Shown: positions 54,534 through 64,000 of the stretch, piece by piece
Layout: each line of letters starts with the position of its first letter
Numbering within the stretch: the first letter of the stretch is position 1
Assembly (NCBI RefSeq): GCF_036898095.1
Contig: NC_090729.1
Location: 71,493,797 to 71,557,796, forward strand
From: Palaemon carinicauda
Lineage: Eukaryota > Arthropoda > Malacostraca > Decapoda > Palaemonidae
Direction of reading: 5' to 3'
Length of the DNA: 64,000 nt
The notes under the pieces: model-generated
Told to the model about the DNA's origin: nothing
Databases searched by the model: none
What the model saw: the letters and a program-made list of their open reading frames with translations, nothing else
Translations under genes and position numbers: made by a program

Positions 54534-57500
54534 TCATAGCTCGTAATATAACCCAATACTTTGTATAAATTTTCTCAAGTTCAGGGTATTACAGTTTTCC
54601 CCCAGTATATCTCTTAACGGTTTGTCCTGGAGTAAATGTGTCCTCCTCTGGAGATTAAAAACAGGACAATCGACTAAAATATGTTTAACATCCATTGTCA
54701 CTTGACAGGTATTACAAAGAGGGGCCTGTCTCCCTTCCCCACTCTTCATTAAATAATTGTGCGTTGCATGTGTATGGCCAATACGCAGCCTAGTTAAAAT
54801 AATGGTATCCCTTCTACTTGTAGAATTACAACATGACCATTTATCCACCAATGGGTGGATTTGTTTCAATTTTGTATTGGTGGTCAGTTCAGACCATCGA
54901 GCTTGCCACTTATTTTTACAGTAAAGATGAATCTCACTTTTAAGATCTTTGTAAGGAATACTCAAGGGGGATGGATTACTTAGCCCTGAAGCTTCCTTTG
55001 CTGCCTTATCAACTTGTTCATTCCCATCCACCCCAACATGGGCAGGGACCCAACAGAAGTGAACACTGATACTCTTCCTAGATTGCAGAAGTACTAACCA
55101 GTCCTGCACCTCTTGTACTAGATGATGGCCTGGCATAATTTGTTTTAATGAGAGTAAAACACTATTGGAATCCGTAAAAATTGTATAAAAACTATTTTGG
55201 TTGCCATTTTTAAAAATATGTTGGACTGCGAGAATTATTGCGTACAGCTCAGCAGTAAAAATTGAACAAGAGTATGGGAGTTTCCTTCTAATAACAATAT
55301 CCCCCATCACAGCTGCACTTCCAACTCCTGCAGCCGATTTGGAGCCATCTGTAAAAACATGTTTCCCATGATGTTGAGCAGCATGATTTAAAAACTCACT
55401 TTTCATTACCCTACTAGGTAAGGTATTTTTCCCTCCTGCCGTAAAACATACTTTAACAGGTGGATTACACCAAGGAGGAGACTTGGGATATCCTACCTCT
55501 GCTATCTGTGCTGTTAACAAGCCTACTTCTCTAGCATCATTTTTCAGCTGTACTTCCAAAGGCTTAGGCACTCTAGATCTGTTAGGAGCCCGATCTAAAG
55601 GCGCCCTAACATATTTACAGTTAGGATTGTTTCTCACAGCAAGGGACCTAGCTAAAAACCTCAAACTCAACTCCTCTCTGCGAATGGAAAGGGGAGGTAT
55701 GCCAGAATCAACATAGAGACTGTCAATGGGAGATGTTCTGTAAGCACCTGTGCAGATGCGAAGCCCAGCATTGTGAACAATATCAAGTTTTCCAAGTAAA
55801 GTCTTTGTAGCTGACCCATATATTTGGCATGCATAGTCTAACTTGCTCAGACACAAAGATGTATAAATTCTAAGCAAAGTTGTTCTATCAGCACCCCAAT
55901 CAAAATGCGATATCACTTTCAGAATGTTCAGTGACTTCTTAACCCTGATAGATAGGTCATTTATATGGGGACCAAATGTCATTTTCTTGTCGAAAATGAC
56001 TCCAAGAAACTTGACACTATCCTCATATGGCAAAATACAATCATTTAAGAAAAGGGTGGGGATCTCTTCCCTTTTACGAGTACGAGTAAAGCGAATGGCT
56101 TTGGTCTTCTGAGGAGAAAACATGAATCCGCGAGAATTTGCCCATGCGGAAGCAGCATTTATTGCAATTTGAAGATTTTGGCATGCTTGTAGTGCAGATG
56201 ATCCACTACAATAAATTGCAAAGTCATCGACAAATAGTGATCCTTGTATGCCAGGAGGTATGTGACTAATGAGACTATTAATAGCAACAGCAAACAAGGT
56301 CACACTCAATACGCTGCCTTGGGGGACACCTTCTTCTTGCATGTAGGATGAAGATAGTTCTGACCCTACTCTCACTTTAATGGAGCGGTTTGATAAAAAT
56401 TCTTCAATAAAAGAGAACATATGTCCTCCTATACCCCACGAGGCCAATTGCTTTAAAATACCACCCCTCCAGGTGGTGTCATATGCCTTTTCAAGGTCAA
56501 AAAAGACACCCACCACCTGGTTTTGGTTAGAAAAAGCATTTGAAATTTCCCTTGATAACATCAGCAAAGGGTCTAGAGTACTTCGGTTCTTCCTAAAACC
56601 AAACTGTCTGTTAGATAAAAGATTTTTTGATTCTAGATACCACACAAGTCTATTGTTGATCATTCTCTCAAATAGTTTGCATATGCAACTGGTCAAGGAT
56701 ATGGGCCTATAACTAGATGGCAGTTCTGGGTCTTTACCAGACTTGTGGCCTGGAATTACAATTGAAGTATGCCAGGAATCAGGAGATGTATGGGAAGCCC
56801 ATAGACCATTAAAGGTTTCTAATAAAAATTCCTTGGTATCCACTGGAAGATGTGATATCATTTCATACCGGATGCCATCCTCACCTGGGGCAGTTAAAGA
56901 AGAGCTGGAGATAGCATTTTGCATCTCCTCCATACTAAAAGGCAGGTTAAAAGCTTCAGTATTTGAAGAAGCAGGAGGAACAACAGATGTTGATGCTCTA
57001 ATTTGTTGAAATGCTGGGGAATAGTTGTCAGCACTTGATACATGAGCAAAGTGCTTAGCAAGAACCTCTGCTACATCTTTGGGGTCAGATATATATCTAT
57101 TATTTTCCCTTAATATTGGTAGAGGCTTAGGGACGAATTTACCTTGAAGTTTTCTAATCTTGTCCCATATTTCCTTTGAAGGAGTTTTGGTATTAATATT
57201 AGATATATATTTCTTCCAAGATGCTCTCTTTGCTTTTTTAAAAATTCTTTTTTGTTTGGCACAGGCTCTGAGATATGCTATTCTATCTGCTAAATAGTTT
57301 GTCCTCAAGTATCTTCTGAAGCAAGTTCGGGTCACTTTTCTTGCGTTGGCACATTCTTTACTCCACCAAGGAACTACAGAGCGATGAAGTAAACCGCATG
57401 TTTTAGGTATAAACTTGCTAGCATTATCATCAATAATATTTTCAAGATGTTGATAGGCATGCACTGGAGATGTAAATTCATCATATTCTTTATCAGTGTG

Positions 57501-58256
57501 TGAACAGTTTTCATAAGCTGCTCAGTCTGCCTCATCTATCTTCCATTTTGGTGGACACTGAGAAGGAAGATTATGGACATAATTTAACATTATTGGCCAA
57601 TGGTCACTGCCATGTAGGTGTTCATTTACTGACCAAAGGTAGTCCAATCGAATGGATGAGGAACAGATTGACAAATCAATGGCTGATGTAGAGTTGTGGA
57701 ATACATCATACCTAGTTGGAGAACCATCATTCATTAGTATTACATCATTGTTGTCGATTAATTCTTCAACAAGATTACCCCATCTATCGCACACATTTCC
57801 ACCCCATAAAGTATGCTTTGCATTAAAATCACCCATTAAAATAAAAGGGGCAGGAAGCTGATTGATCAAGTCTTGGAGGTCAGAAAGTCTAAGCCTTCTT
57901 GGATTACCAGCATGATCTAAGAGGAAAAGTTCTAAGGATGGTTCAATATATAGCGAGCATAAAGTAATTTTTTTCCCGATATGAGTTCTAACTGCACATG
58001 CCTGTAGTGGTGTATTGAGTGGGATTGTTTCAAATTTTACAGATTTGTGAATAATAAAACCTGTACCACCTTGAGCTCTTGCAGCTTGCAAAGGAGGGGA
58101 TCTACAAAGATGATAATTGAGTCCAGGATTAAATGGTTTGTCACCGATCTTGGTTTCCTGTAGGCAAATTACCTTCGTGTCTGAGTCCCTGGTTAAAGTT
58201 TTTATTTGCTCAATGCTAGTACTTAGACCTCTGCAATTCCACTGGATGATAGACAT
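54534..58256 (-). pseudogene. LINE-E ORF2: endonuclease, reverse transcriptase, RNase H (one stop)
   Basis: A 1,240-codon frame broken only by TGA at 57524-57522. APE endonuclease, residues 1-245: MSIIQWNCRGLSTSIEQIKT, VICLQETKIG, FILMGDFNAKHTLWGG, HGSDHWPIML. Reverse transcriptase: SSYRPISLTSCICKLFERMI, RQFGFRKNRSTLDPLLML, VFFDLEKAYDTTWRGGILK, EEGVPQGSVLSVTLFAVAIN, SLFVDDFAIYCSGSS (FVDD box). RNase H: HVFTDGSKSAAGVGSAAVMG, TAELYAIILAVQHIF, TIFTDSNSVLL, CWVPAHVGVDGNEQVDKAAK, giving the D-E-D-D set. A C-terminal CNTCQVTMDVKHILVDCPVF motif follows. Endonuclease plus RNase H points to the I superfamily. Its start ATG overlaps the ORF1 stop as TAATG, a layout that favours translation by termination-reinitiation. 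Confidence 0.95.
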
Positions 58257-58258
58257 TA
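58254..58258 (-). promoter_or_regulatory. TAATG overlap, ORF1 stop / ORF2 start
   Basis: The ORF1 stop TAA (58258-58256) shares its last A with the ORF2 ATG (58256-58254). In the silkworm LINE SART1 a UAAUG overlap drives ORF2 translation by coupled termination-reinitiation. The same mode is inferred here. Confidence 0.7.
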
Positions 58259-60115
58259 TCTTTTGTTATTATTTTTCTTTGTCTCATTTGTCTTTTGGGA
58301 CTTTTCAGATGAAGCCATGTAAGGCCTGGAGATGGAAGGCTTTACTAGGCCACTACTCTTCTTTTCTTTCTTTCTAGAATCTTTATTAGAGTCAACCTTA
58401 GGATCATGAGCAGTAGGGCACTTACCCGACTTAGATGAAGGTGAGGATGATGGGGACCTTTTCCTCTTTGGAAGATCTTGTTTTCCAATCTCCATCAAAT
58501 CAGGTAGAGATTCTGCCTGAGACAATACATTTAAGGTGGTGGAAGCCACATTGGCTTCCTTGGAGGATTGTGCTAGAACTTCTACAGTTCGAGCACTTAA
58601 CCCAGAAGGCTGGGCTACTACCTCTAGGGGAGATGCTCCTATCGGTGACAATACTTTTGGTGTGTTGGACACCATATTGACCTCTTTGGAGGTTTGTGCT
58701 CTGGCTTTTATAGCCTGAGCACTTGACCCAGATGGCTGGGCTACTACCACTAAGGGAGATGCACCTGACGGGCCAGGTGCTGCCACTGGTCCCCCTGTGG
58801 TAGTAAGGGGTAGTGGATTATAATCTTTTGTTGGCATCTTAACCGCGCGAGCAAAATTAAGTTGCCGATTGAGTAAATGCTTTGCATAACCTACACTTAT
58901 ATGTTCAGCATTTGCTTTCAAGATTGCAGCTTCTTCATTCTTGTATTCTCTACATCTTTTATCATTTGGTTTATGATTATCTTTACAGTTTGCACAGGTT
59001 GTATCTCTGTTGCATTGGCCATGTTCTAACAAAGAACAGTTAATACAGATCTTCGTATTATTGCAGTACCGGGAAGGGTGACCGTACTTGAAACAATTAA
59101 AGCATTGTAAAGGCCTAGGTTTATATTCTCGAACACGTACTCTTTCATTCTCAATAATTATATGATCTGGTATAACAGGGGTTTCAAATGTTAAAACTAC
59201 CATGCTTGTTTGAGGGATCTTACTTACTTTCCAAACATTAGCAGGGCACATGTCCAGAATTTCTGGTTCTGAGAATTCATATAGATCTTTATCAAAAACT
59301 ACTCCTTTACCATAGCTGAAGCTCATATGTGGTTTAATATCCTTAATAGGATCAATTTCTGCAATCTTCATGCCACAAAGCATGTGAGCTTGAGTATCTG
59401 ATTTTGCATTAATCAAAACAGATTGCTTACCGTATCTACTAATATCCTTACTTTTAATTAATCCAACTTTTTTTTGTATAAATTTACTAATCTTATAATA
59501 GTTATAATTATCTATCTTTCCAGATGCAATTATCCATGTTGGGGGCTTGGGGGTTCTTACTTCTGGAAGTCTATGCTCTATTTCTTTTTCCATCCATTCT
59601 TCTGGTTTATATACCTCTAGGTGTCTTGGTGCTTTATCACATAAAGCCCCAGAAATCAAACAATTGTCAATTTTTATGCTCTCTAAATTTTTATTTGCTT
59701 CTAAAGCAATCTCAAAACTTGAAAATGATACCCAAGCTTCCCAAAAGCCTTTACTACCATTAAGCTCCATTAAAATTTCTTTGATTGCTCCAAATCTACA
59801 GAAGGCTTCATGAATTATGTCATAGCTACAACCAATTGGTATGTTTTTTAAGTGGAGAATTTTCAGATTTTTTGTTGGATCTGGTAATGAGCCAGAACCA
59901 GAGAGTAAAGTATTACGGTTATTACAAGCATCATTTTCCACCAGTGTCGATAAATTGTCTTTAACAACACTGGTCAGAGAAGTATTGTTGGAGGAATCCT
60001 TTTTATTGCCGAGGTTGTCAACAGAGCTTTCCCTATTTAAACAAGCAGAAGTCGTCAACGGTGTCTGGGGTTCGCCATTTGATCCAGGGGTACGGGGAAT
60101 ATTAAGTTTACTCAT
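58256..60115 (-). CDS. LINE-E ORF1: RNA-binding Gag-like protein, intact
   Basis: 619 intact codons. Residues 1-80 are Ser/Asn-rich. Residues about 84-150 resemble an RRM fold (NLKILHLKNIPIGCSYDIIH; KGFWEAWVSFSSFEIALEAN). Residues about 335-395 carry three zinc knuckles: CFNCFKYGHPSRYC (perfect C-x2-C-x4-H-x4-C), CINCSLLEHGQC and CANCKDNHKPNDKRC. A low-complexity tail follows with a tandem duplication of about 42 residues beginning ASPLVVVAQPSGSSAQ and ASPLEVVAQPSGLSAR, then a Lys/Ser-rich basic end. ORF1 proteins of I and Jockey LINEs bind the element RNA and form the transport particle. The ATG at 60115 gives the full domain order. Confidence 0.92.
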   Translation of the reverse strand: MSKLNIPRTPGSNGEPQTPLTTSACLNRESSVDNLGNKKDSSNNTSLTSVVKDNLSTLVENDACNNRNTLLSGSGSLPDPTKNLKILHLKNIPIGCSYDIIHEAFCRFGAIKEILMELNGSKGFWEAWVSFSSFEIALEANKNLESIKIDNCLISGALCDKAPRHLEVYKPEEWMEKEIEHRLPEVRTPKPPTWIIASGKIDNYNYYKISKFIQKKVGLIKSKDISRYGKQSVLINAKSDTQAHMLCGMKIAEIDPIKDIKPHMSFSYGKGVVFDKDLYEFSEPEILDMCPANVWKVSKIPQTSMVVLTFETPVIPDHIIIENERVRVREYKPRPLQCFNCFKYGHPSRYCNNTKICINCSLLEHGQCNRDTTCANCKDNHKPNDKRCREYKNEEAAILKANAEHISVGYAKHLLNRQLNFARAVKMPTKDYNPLPLTTTGGPVAAPGPSGASPLVVVAQPSGSSAQAIKARAQTSKEVNMVSNTPKVLSPIGASPLEVVAQPSGLSARTVEVLAQSSKEANVASTTLNVLSQAESLPDLMEIGKQDLPKRKRSPSSSPSSKSGKCPTAHDPKVDSNKDSRKKEKKSSGLVKPSISRPYMASSEKSQKTNETKKNNNKR

Positions 60116-60887
60116 TAATTATTTTTTCAGGGGGAGGGAAGGGGTCATAATAACAATGAAAAAAAAACAATGGAAAAAAATATAGTTTAAGGGAGAGAAA
60201 AAATTAAGACTGTCTGAAATTCCAAAGAAGACACCGTTAGCCTTTCCTGGAATTAATTTCTCCACCAATGACACCTGTGAAAGCTGCTTACCAAATGTCC
60301 ACTCCCTACCCTACCACAAAGGGATGGTACCACTATGATTAGAGTGGCTCAAGTGTATGCCAAACCCGCTTGATGGGACTGAGAGCATTTCAAGAATACA
60401 ATCATCCCCACTCTAATCATAGTGGCAGGCAAACCGGACAGAATGCCGAGAGTCCTATCTCTATAAAATCGCCAACCCCTGGAATCCGAAGGCCAAATTT
60501 CCTAAGAGATAGTTCCGCGTGCCAGTATGGGAATACTGACACTCCTAGGTGTCCAAACATTTTCGGGCAGTTGGCAAGACCACCACAGCTCCCACAATTG
60601 ATTTTGAAATAAAAACCGATCATGGATACAATGTCCCCTCTAAAAAACCTGGACAGTGAAATGGGTAAAAGAGTTTTGACAGCAAGGTTGGAGACAGCTG
60701 ATAATTATGAAGGAGGAATAAGCAATAAGAGGTAATAGAAAAAGAATGAGAGAAATTTAGAGTCAAACTGAGGAAAAGAAATTCCCCAGTTCGAGAGCCC
60801 TCTTGCCCGTCACAAGCCTTCAGCACGGGAATGATATGCCGTGCTGAAGCCCAATGACTTCATCAAGGCATTCTCTCGTTAAGAGGG
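60116..60887 (-). promoter_or_regulatory. LINE-E 5' UTR with strong secondary structure
   Basis: No ORF. It holds a perfect 18-bp inverted repeat (CCACTATGATTAGAGTGG near 60328-60345 and its complement near 60411-60428) and an 11-bp hairpin (CTTCAGCACGG / CCGTGCTGAAG, 60818-60848). At the very 5' end CCCTCTT and CGAGA can pair with AAGAGGG and TCTCG about 75 bases inside in crossed order, i.e. as a pseudoknot. The internal promoter expected for such LINEs should lie here but no motif is claimed. Confidence 0.6.
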
Positions 60888-61309
60888 CAGTGGGATTTGA
60901 GCTACCACAAACACATTAACATAGAGGAGTAACATTACCAATTCTCCAACAAGTGCTAAAAGCTCCTCTTCTTGCTAACTTGCGCAAAATAACATAGCTT
61001 TGGAGCTAAGAATTCTGCTGTCTTTATAAAAAACAATGAAAAAATACCATTTGGGTCTACACCTCCATAAGCATCAAGGTCTATCAACAGAGCTTTAATT
61101 TCACGAGATCAAAAAGCTAAACTAGTTAGTTTAGCCTCAGGAAAACAGGAATGAGGAAGTTTAAGTTTGTCATTACTCTGTTTACTGTCAAAAACATCAG
61201 CCAAAACGGTTGCCTTTTCCTTTGGACAGTGAGTGACTGAGCCATCTGGTTTAAGTAAAGGAGGAACTGTTGCATCTACACCAAAGAGTGCAGATTTAAG
61301 GGTAGACCA

Positions 61310-62425
61310 CTATTTATGTTCCTGAGTTGTACCAGAAAGAATTTCTTTTATGGTTAAATTGTGCTCCTTTTCAGTTGAGGCATAAACTCTCTGAGCAAAA
61401 GCTCGAAGCTGAGTATAGTTATTCCAGGTCAAATCTGATCTGTTACCCTTCCAAAGATGATAGGCCTCCTGCCTCTCCAAATAAGCACGTCTACAATCAT
61501 CATTGAACCATGGTTTGTCCTTCACTTGGTACCTTAGCACACGAGAAGGGATACACCTATCAATTATGTTAACTATATTCTCATTCAAAGGGACAACAGG
61601 ATCTACACTACTATATAATTGTGACCAATTCAAGCACAAAAGATCATGCAAAATTCCATTCCAGTTTGCTTGGGATTTCATATAAATTTTACAAGAGTAT
61701 GATATATCAGGGACAGGCTACTCCGTCTCCACTAGTAATGAAATCAAGGCATGATCAGATGTCCTGACTGGAGAACCAACCTTACTAGTTATAACGCCAG
61801 GGGAGTCAGTGTATACGAGGTCCAAGTAATTACCAGACCTGTGGGTGGCTTCATTTATGATTTGCTCACAGCCTGATTCAGAGACAAAATCTAAAGCTCT
61901 TAAGCCATGGCGATCGGTAGGAGAGATAGAACTTAACCGCTCCATATGGTGAGCATTAAAATCACCAACAAAGACAAAAGAAGCCTTTCTATCATCTTCT
62001 TGTATCTTAGCCATAATGGAAAGACGACAATCGAAGATAGAATCATCCATGTCTGGATTCCGGTAGATCGAACACAAATAAAAGTTGTTATGCCTGCCAC
62101 AAACTTTTATTACCTGTATCTCATGACATCCACATTGATAGCAAGACTTATGAGAAGCAGGGTACTCAGTCCTAATATACACAGCCATTCTCCTGGCCCT
62201 AGGGATGGCATCACGTTTCAACATTATTGGCTTCTTAAAACCAGTTATAAAGAGCTCAGATGAGTGCCTCATATTAGAAACCAGAGTTTCTGAGCACAAA
62301 AGAATATCATACTGTCTGGACGCAACTGTAAGGTCTTGAATATTTGCATGAAGACCACGAATATTGCAATACAGAAGACTACATTGACGAAATTTAGGAT
62401 GTACTGGTCCTGGATTTCACTCAAT
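61310..62425 (-). pseudogene. LINE-D endonuclease and linker
   Basis: Minus strand: CNIRGLHANIQDL (about 62370), DILLCSETLVSNMRHSSEL, RARRMAVYIRTEYPA, LCSIYRNPDMDDSIFDC, FVFVGDFNAHHMERLSSISP (catalytic GDFNAHH), SGNYLDLVYTDSPGVI and VRTSDHALISLLVE (the D-H pair), giving a complete APE fold. After a stop near 61716 the linker continues at 61681-61310 (PVVPLNENIVNIIDRCIPSR; DKPWFNDDCRRAYLERQEAY) before the reverse transcriptase. Endonuclease and linker are separated by one lesion, and further lesions lie between 60901 and 61310. Confidence 0.87.
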
Positions 62426-63243
62426 GTCTCCAGACAGCATAAGAATTAATATGAATAAAAAAGAGACATCATACTTAAAAACCAGATTAACAAGAATTAT
62501 AACAAAAACTATGTACAGAATTATAGATAAAGTGATTGATGAAACCCATAGACTATAGTAAAAAGTCAGAAAAACTGGTCAACATGGAGGAGCCGATACA
62601 CCATGCAAGGCTAAATACCCTCCAGGATAGCCACTTAAACTGAAGGGAGGACAGTAAGGATGGTTTTGAGAAAAAAAAGTATCAGAAAAGGAAAAGACAA
62701 CCTCTTGATAAACCACCAGACATCCATGGCCCTTCTATTAAGCCTGCCCAACACACCATTTAAGAAAAAAAAAAAAAAAAGAGGAAAAAAATAATAAGAT
62801 AGAATAGTGTGCCGAGTGTACCCTCAAGCAAGAGAGCTCTAATCCAAGACAGTGGAAGACCATGGTACAGAGGCTATGGCACTATCCAAGACTAGAGAAC
62901 AATGGTTTAATTTTGGAGTTTTCATCTCCTAGAAGAGCTGCTTACCATAGCTAGAGAGTCTCTTCTACCCTTACCAAGAGGAAAGTACATTGAACAATTG
63001 TAGTACAGTAATTAACCTCTTGGGTGAAGAAGTGTTTAGTATCTCATTGTTGTCAGGTGTATGAGGAAAGACGAGAATATGTAAACAATGGGCCAGACTA
63101 TTCTGTGTAAGTGTAGGCAAAGAAAAAATAAGCCGTAACCAGAGAGAGGGATCCAATGCATTACTGTCTGGCCAGTCAAAGGATCCAATAACTCTCTAGT
63201 GGTAGTATCTCAACGGGCAGCTGGTACTCTGGCCAACCTAATA
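62426..63243 (-). other. LINE-D 5' non-coding end
   Basis: Includes an A run (about 62764-62780) and the segment shared with the short derivatives (AGTGTGCCGAGTGTACCCTC; TACCCTTACCAAGAGGAAAG; CTGTCTGGCCAGTCAAAGGA). No ORF of note. Confidence 0.7.
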
Positions 63244-64000
63244 CCTACTGGTTTGTATTGGAAGAGATAGACAATCTGTCTATCTCCGACGAACCGGACT
63301 CTTCTTAGAAACACCAGTTTTGTCAAATGCTCCTGTCATCTTCCGGTCATCAGTACTGGTGATGATGATGTGGGAGAGAGCTCAAGCACACCAATACGCA
63401 TCCACCTGTATGACGAGACGCCCATAAATCAGAGAGTTCGATGGTTTGCCAAGCCCGTCGCTGAAGCCATCGAGGAATAGTGCAAGGAGTTGCATGAACT
63501 GGGTATTATTGAACCCAGCATCTCTCCTTGGTCTTCACCCATTGTTCCAGTACGAAAAAAGGACAATAGTATACGGTTGTGTGTGGACTACCGTAGACTG
63601 TATAAGGTGACTATCTCTGATAAGTTCCCGATGCCTAACATGGCCGATTACATATTTGGACTTCAAGGAGTCAAATATTTTACAACCATTGACCTGGTTC
63701 GTGGATACTACCAGTTACTGTTGGCAGAGGACAGTAAAGAATACACGGTTTTCTTTACCGCCTTGGACACTGGCAGTTCAGACGCTTATCGTTTGGACTG
63801 AAGAATGCACCTGCAGTGTTCCAGATAAAAATGCAGAGTATTCTCCAAGAGTTCCCAAAAGCCAAGGTGGTTGTCTACATTGATGACATCTTGATACTTG
63901 GGTCTTCTTTCGAATAACACCTGAAACTGGTAGAACAAGTTTTGGCTACTCTCCAGAACTATGGACTCAAGATAAAACTCGGGAAGTGTTCTAGGGTTCA
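63244..64000 (+). pseudogene. Gypsy-2 pol, reverse transcriptase (runs off window)
   Basis: Continuation of Gypsy-2 after the LINE nest. It reads IRIHLYDETPINQRVRWFAK, a stop at 63478-63480, LGIIEPSISPWSSPIVPVRK followed by KDNSIRLCVDYRRL, FTTIDLVRGYYQLLL (first catalytic Asp), then after a frameshift near 63770 HWQFRRLSFGLKNAPAVF and VVVYIDDILILGSSF (YIDD box, about 63872-63900). These are standard Ty3/Gypsy blocks in order. The stop and frameshift mean it is inactive. RNase H, integrase and 3' LTR would lie beyond 64000. Confidence 0.88.

Larger units (their letters stand above)
54307..60887 (-). mobile_element. LINE-E: near-intact I-type retrotransposon (6,581 bp)
   Basis: Inserted into LINE-D with an exact 13-bp duplication CAGTGGGATTTGA (54294-54306 and 60888-60900). 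On the minus strand: structured 5' UTR (60887-60116), ORF1 (60115-58256), ORF2 (58256-54534), a 3' UTR with TAGCGCTGAATGGCCTTTGA, and a (AATTC)n tail (54307-54322). Both ends and both ORFs are preserved with a single nonsense codon, so this is the youngest element in the nest. Confidence 0.95.
60901..63243 (-). mobile_element. LINE-D, 5' part
   Basis: Resumes exactly across the LINE-E insertion: GGTAGCTCAAATCCC joins ACTGATTACCGCCC in the reverse transcriptase frame. It contains the RT lead-in, the linker, the endonuclease and a non-coding 5' end. The last 440 bp (62805-63243) match the short elements at 15.3 kb and 17.9 kb. The 5' limit in Gypsy-2 is set only by where those matches stop. Confidence 0.85.

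Noticed and set aside
60780..60888. A definite HDV-like ribozyme at the LINE-E 5' end
   Set aside because: Crossed pairings exist, but I could not place the P4 hairpin or catalytic C, so it is listed only as a hypothesis.
52774..63243. Target-site duplication around LINE-D
   Set aside because: The (TAA)n tail blurs one end and the 5' border is uncertain. I could not find a convincing matching pair.

Overview
This is nuclear DNA from an animal, most likely an arthropod and probably a decapod crustacean. There are no operons. Coding sequence is split by introns with GT/AG borders. Long dinucleotide microsatellites (GA, TC, TA) and minisatellites are frequent, and more than half of the window is transposable element. 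The decapod assignment is inference from the repeat families and the microsatellite load.

Region 1 (1-17.8 kb) carries the 3' half of one cellular gene on the + strand: five exons (7448-16212) encoding the last two PDZ domains of a protein resembling the C-terminal part of pro-interleukin-16, followed by a 3' UTR of about 1.55 kb with AATAAA at 17765. Earlier exons must lie upstream of the window. The 5' flank and introns hold microsatellites, a tRNA-like foldback element, two tRNA-derived SINE candidates, a 20-bp minisatellite with higher-order structure, a 46-bp minisatellite and 5'-truncated LINE pieces.

Region 2 (17.8-34.2 kb) contains a degraded RTE-like LINE, then a minus-strand series of three related short exons ending in one hydrophobic segment and a stop (22.2, 31.5 and 33.5 kb). 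I read these as terminal exons of a small, decaying tandem array of membrane-receptor genes, with ionotropic-receptor type as the best guess. The array is broken by a CR1-like LINE (LINE-A, + strand), itself split by a full-length 4.55-kb CR1-like LINE (LINE-B, minus strand) with an 11-bp target-site duplication.

Region 3 (34.2-49.7 kb) is a large degenerate 35/38-bp satellite, bordered by two Gypsy-like retroelements in opposite orientation (34.65-37.15 kb minus; 49.74 kb onward plus). Into the satellite have gone a 1,005-bp Merlin-type DNA transposon (23-bp perfect terminal inverted repeats, 8-bp target duplication), a Penelope-like element with inverted ends and a deleted GIY-YIG domain, and a second copy of the foldback element, separated by long TA-rich microsatellites.

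Region 4 (49.7-64 kb) is a three-level nest: Gypsy-2 (+), interrupted by a (TAA)n-tailed LINE (LINE-D, minus), itself interrupted by a 6,581-bp I-type LINE with RNase H (LINE-E, minus). The 13-bp duplication around LINE-E is exact. LINE-E is nearly intact: one in-frame stop in ORF2, and ORF1 and ORF2 overlap as TAATG. Gypsy-2 keeps a gag/pol overlap with a T TTA AAC heptamer and a 12-bp stem five bases downstream, a textbook arrangement for -1 frameshifting. The window ends inside the Gypsy-2 reverse transcriptase.

The only clearly functional cellular gene is the PDZ gene. Nearly everything else records successive waves of retrotransposition.
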